Origin: an uncultured Micrococcales bacterium
GTDB taxonomy: Bacteria; Actinomycetota; Actinomycetes; Actinomycetales; Microbacteriaceae
Length of the DNA: 7,739 nucleotides
Direction: 5' to 3'
NCBI GenBank assembly: GCA_903927775.1
Contig: CAIYOE010000026.1
Span: forward strand, 1 to 7,739
Numbering within the stretch: the stretch's first letter is position 1; the number at the start of each line of letters is the position of its first letter. Of this stretch, positions 5,332 to 7,739 are shown in pieces. A program made the position numbers and the translations under genes. The notes under the pieces were generated by a model. It searched no databases. It saw nothing but the letters and a program-made list of their open reading frames with translations, and was not told where the DNA came from.

Positions 5332-7397
5332 GGGTTACAAGCCACCGTCAGAATAATTGTGGAACCTTGCGCGGTAAGACCCGGCAGGATCGACTGGTCC
5401 AAAATCACAGTTCCAAGAGTTCCCGTACACGGAGTCGCGCTCTGCACCACAACATTCAGTTGAACGTCTGGCGCCGAAAGCTTAGCAGTTGCGGCAACCT
5501 GGTCTAGGTTGCGAACATCGGGAACCAGAACCTGGCCGTTGCTCACGGTTAGATTCACTACTGTTCCGGCTGGCACCTTGGAGCCAACCACCTGATCGGC
5601 AGAAATAACCTGACCAAGCGGAATGGTCGCGCTGTTGTTGGTGACGATATTGCCCAGACTCAACTTTGCGTTGGTCAACGCGGTGGTAGCCGCTTCTTCG
5701 GTTAGGCCGGTTACATCGGGAACCACAACCTGACCCTTACCCGATGAAACGTAAACCGTGATCAGCTGGTGTTCACCAACCTTGGTCCCGGCAATCGGGT
5801 CGGTGCTAATAATCATGTCCACGGGAACCACATCGCTGGCCTGGTAAACCTTGTTCACCGCCAGTTTCTGGTTGATAAGTGTGTTGTAGCCATCGGTGTA
5901 GGTCTGGTTAACCACGTTGGCAACTGCGATGCCGCCGCTGGTCGGGTTCACATTGATGGTTGGCAGCGCACCAAGCGATAGGAACCAGATCAGAAGGCCC
6001 ACCACAACCACGGTCAGACCACTGCCCACACTCCAGAGCACCTTGGGAGACGGAGCCGAACCGCTGCGCCTTGGGCGCACGATGCTCTGACTCGAGGTGA
6101 GAGTGTTCATCGCGGCGCTCTGAGCGGTGTTCGGTTCCTCTAGGCCAAGCGCTGCAAACGGGTTTGTGATCAGCGAGGTATCGGCCGAATCGCTGGCTGC
6201 CGGTCTTAGCTCGGAAGACTTGACGGCCACCTTTGGGTCGTCGTTCACGTACTCCACCTCACCGCGCACAACGTCTTGCACGCCGGTGAACTGTTCAAAA
6301 ATTGGTGGGGTGCTGTCAACAGGAACAGCGGGAGCGGACTCCACAGGGTTTGGAGTGATTACCTGGGTGGCGTCGGCTACCAAAGGCTCGGCTGCAACAG
6401 GTGGCACCTCGCCGAATGTCGGCTGTTCGCCTCTCAGCAGTGCCTCAAAATCCAAGTCCACCGGGTTAGCCGCCGCCGGAATAACCGTGGTTGCGGTGTC
6501 GGCCGAGGGCAATCCCGAGGTTTGGTACTGGCTGGAACCCGTGGCCGCTGCGTATGCGGCACGAAGGTGCTCCTTGAAATCGTCGGCAGTCTGGAACCGG
6601 TCGTTACGATCCTTGGCAAGTGCCTGCAGAACCACCGCGTCTAGTTCGCGCGGAATCTGAGGGTTGTGCTCCGATGGCGGAGTCACCGCCTCGGATACAT
6701 GCTGGTAGGCAACCGACACGGCGGTTTCGCCGCGGAACGGTGGGCGTCCGGCCAGCATTTCGTAAAGCAAAACACCGGTCGAGTAAAGGTCGGTTCGGCC
6801 ATCCACGCTCTCGCCGCGCGCCTGCTCCGGGCTAAAGTACTGTGCGGTTCCTTGGATGCCAACCGAGTGTGCCTGAGTACTCGAGGAATCCGACATGGCG
6901 CGAGCAATGCCAAAGTCCATGACCTTCACGGCTCCGGCCTCGGTGATCATGATATTGGCGCTCTTGATATCGCGGTGAATGATTCCCGAGCGGTGCGAGG
7001 TGGAAAGCGCGGTGAGTACCCCATCGGTGTATTCAAGGGCTTCTTCAATAGTTAGGCGGCGTTTGTGCAGCAGGTCGCGAAGAACCACGCCCTTCACGAA
7101 TTCCATAACAATGTATGGGCGGCGAATCCTGTTGCCGTTGTAGTCAACGCCCTCTTCTTCACCGGCGTCGTAGATTCGCACAATCGTCGGGTGAGCCATC
7201 CGAGCCGAAGACTGTGCTTCCTGACGGAAACGCGCCTCAAAGGTGGCGTCGTTGGCCAGGTCGCTTTTGAGCAGCTTAATTGCAACGATGCGACCGAGTC
7301 GGGTGTCCACACCCTCGTAGACGTCCGCCATTCCGCCGCGACCAATTAGTTTTCCCAGTTGGTATCGTCCGGCAATCATGCGCTGGTTCTCGGTCAA
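5328..7397 (-). CDS. pknB: Serine/threonine protein kinase PknB with three PASTA domains
   Basis: This 689-residue membrane receptor kinase is expected to sense muropeptides or lipid II outside the cell and phosphorylate cell-wall and division proteins inside. The kinase domain spans about residues 11-280: glycine loop IGRGGMADV, Lys41 in VAIK, Glu60, HRDIKSAN (Asp143, Asn148), DFG at 161-163, GTAQYFSPEQARG and Asp203. The activation loop has SSSTQAHS rather than the paired Thr of the mycobacterial enzyme. A long Pro/Thr-rich linker (about 281-450) carries three T-x-x-I motifs, and one membrane helix lies near 453-474. Three PASTA domains follow (about 480-552, 556-620, 622-688). The only two cysteines, 657 and 687, are in the last one. 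The start is TTG at 7397, with GGAG five bases upstream; the ATG at 7379 (residue 7) is a weaker alternative. It follows the probable pknA by 42 bases and ends within the pabA stop. Confidence 0.95.
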   Translation of the reverse strand: MTENQRMIAGRYQLGKLIGRGGMADVYEGVDTRLGRIVAIKLLKSDLANDATFEARFRQEAQSSARMAHPTIVRIYDAGEEEGVDYNGNRIRRPYIVMEFVKGVVLRDLLHKRRLTIEEALEYTDGVLTALSTSHRSGIIHRDIKSANIMITEAGAVKVMDFGIARAMSDSSSTQAHSVGIQGTAQYFSPEQARGESVDGRTDLYSTGVLLYEMLAGRPPFRGETAVSVAYQHVSEAVTPPSEHNPQIPRELDAVVLQALAKDRNDRFQTADDFKEHLRAAYAAATGSSQYQTSGLPSADTATTVIPAAANPVDLDFEALLRGEQPTFGEVPPVAAEPLVADATQVITPNPVESAPAVPVDSTPPIFEQFTGVQDVVRGEVEYVNDDPKVAVKSSELRPAASDSADTSLITNPFAALGLEEPNTAQSAAMNTLTSSQSIVRPRRSGSAPSPKVLWSVGSGLTVVVVGLLIWFLSLGALPTINVNPTSGGIAVANVVNQTYTDGYNTLINQKLAVNKVYQASDVVPVDMIISTDPIAGTKVGEHQLITVYVSSGKGQVVVPDVTGLTEEAATTALTNAKLSLGNIVTNNSATIPLGQVISADQVVGSKVPAGTVVNLTVSNGQVLVPDVRNLDQVAATAKLSAPDVQLNVVVQSATPCTGTLGTVILDQSILPGLTAQGSTIILTVACNP

Positions 7398-7402
7398 TTT
7401 AA

Positions 7403-7406
7403 CTCC
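7403..7406 (-). promoter_or_regulatory. Ribosome binding site supporting the TTG start of pknB
   Basis: On the - strand GGAG lies five bases (TTAAA) before the TTG at 7397. The alternative ATG at 7379 has only a weak GAG nine bases upstream. This favours a TTG start and a six-residue longer N-terminus (TENQR before Met7). Confidence 0.6.
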
Positions 7407-7439
7407 GCTGTCTTTGGTGTCTAAAGTCTAACTTTGCAA

Positions 7440-7739
7440 CTACTGGCTTGGGGTGGGGCTGGGGTCCATTTGTTGCACGTAATAGGTCAAGGTCACGATT
7501 GTTCCCAACGGCAGGTTGCCCAATGGGTCCGCGTTGTAAACGGTCATCAGGCGTGGGTCGCCGGCCGGAACAGCAATGCCCGCAACGGTGTTGGCCTCTA
7601 AGCCCATGGCATTTACCTTGGCTGCCGCAACGTTGACATCAAGGGTGATGATGTCTTGGGTGGTGATTACCACCGATCCGCCGGTTGGAGTTGGGCTAGC
7701 GCTTGAGCTTGGGCTGGCACTCTGCGATGGACTTGCCGA
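7440..7739 (-). CDS. 3' end of a PASTA-like protein, probably the kinase PknA
   Basis: The frame is open to the right edge, so only the C-terminal 99 residues are visible. The GTG at 7673 that could be read as a start is internal. The fragment begins with a low-complexity Ser/Ala/Pro stretch (SASPSQSASPSSSASPTPT), typical of an extracellular linker. A single PASTA-like unit follows: an initial strand (VVITTQDIITLD), a helix with paired small residues (VNVAAAKVNAMGLEA), and the closing GNLPLGTIVTLTYYV strand. It ends with a short Pro/Ser tail. No kinase sequence is visible, so the identity rests on position: the gene directly upstream of pknB in Actinobacteria is usually pknA, itself preceded by pbpA. 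A penicillin-binding protein with a C-terminal PASTA domain is the main alternative. Confidence 0.65.
   Translation of the reverse strand, partial: SASPSQSASPSSSASPTPTGGSVVITTQDIITLDVNVAAAKVNAMGLEANTVAGIAVPAGDPRLMTVYNADPLGNLPLGTIVTLTYYVQQMDPSPTPSQ

Noticed and set aside
6127..6660. 177-codon open frame on the + strand inside pknB
   Set aside because: It is antisense to the Pro/Thr/Ser-rich linker and C-terminal kinase-domain region of pknB, rich in Ser/Ala/Gly/Thr, with no recognisable domain; its length follows from the codon bias of pknB.
7404..7434. TTAGACTTTAGAC tandem repeat and TAGACT as a pknB-specific promoter
   Set aside because: The repeat is only two short copies in a 42-base gap inside a probable pknA-pknB operon, and no -35 element is evident; too weak to list as a feature.
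1..7739. tRNA or rRNA genes, CRISPR arrays, insertion sequences or toxin-antitoxin pairs
   Set aside because: No repeat-spacer pattern, transposase motif, terminal inverted repeats or RNA gene signatures were seen; almost every base lies in a well-supported coding gene.

Overview
The window looks like a moderately GC-rich actinobacterial chromosome. I infer this from an actinobacterial-type CrgA, a PASTA-domain kinase of the PknB family, a rhomboid protease with an N-terminal Cys/His finger, and leaderless -10/start-codon spacing at two genes. The gene content would suit a small-genome member of the Microbacteriaceae, but the genus cannot be fixed from the sequence alone.

Layout from left to right. 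(1) Positions 1-2546 hold histidine-degradation genes on the + strand: the 3' part of hutI (imidazolonepropionase), whose stop overlaps the start of hutH (histidine ammonia-lyase) in an ATGA junction. (2) Positions 2594-4252, also + strand, hold a small unrecognised gene, a cyclophilin-type peptidyl-prolyl isomerase and a rhomboid-family membrane protease. (3) crgA (cell division) lies on the - strand at 4323-4598, tail to tail with the rhomboid gene. (4) A pabA/trpG-type glutamine amidotransferase lies on the + strand at 4657-5331, divergent from crgA across 58 bases. (5) On the - strand is pknB (5328-7397), preceded by the 3' end of a second PASTA-like gene, probably pknA, which runs off the right edge.

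Region 2.8-7.7 kb matches, from general knowledge, the origin-proximal cell-growth cluster of Actinobacteria (PPIase, crgA, trpG, pknB, pknA). In such genomes it continues into pbpA, rodA, pstP and FHA-domain genes, which would lie beyond the right edge. The hut genes are a catabolic module attached to the left of this cluster.

The window is densely coded: no gap exceeds about 70 bases. There are no RNA genes, CRISPR arrays, insertion sequences or phage genes. I do not see a convincing new multi-gene system. The points most worth a second look are a triplicated Thr-x-x-Ile motif in the cytoplasmic linker of PknB, the lone pair of cysteines in its last PASTA domain, a Cys-Ser-Gly rather than Ala-Ser-Gly cofactor triad in HutH, precise leaderless promoter spacing at two genes, and a CTAG palindrome that supplies the stop codon of both pabA/trpG and pknB.
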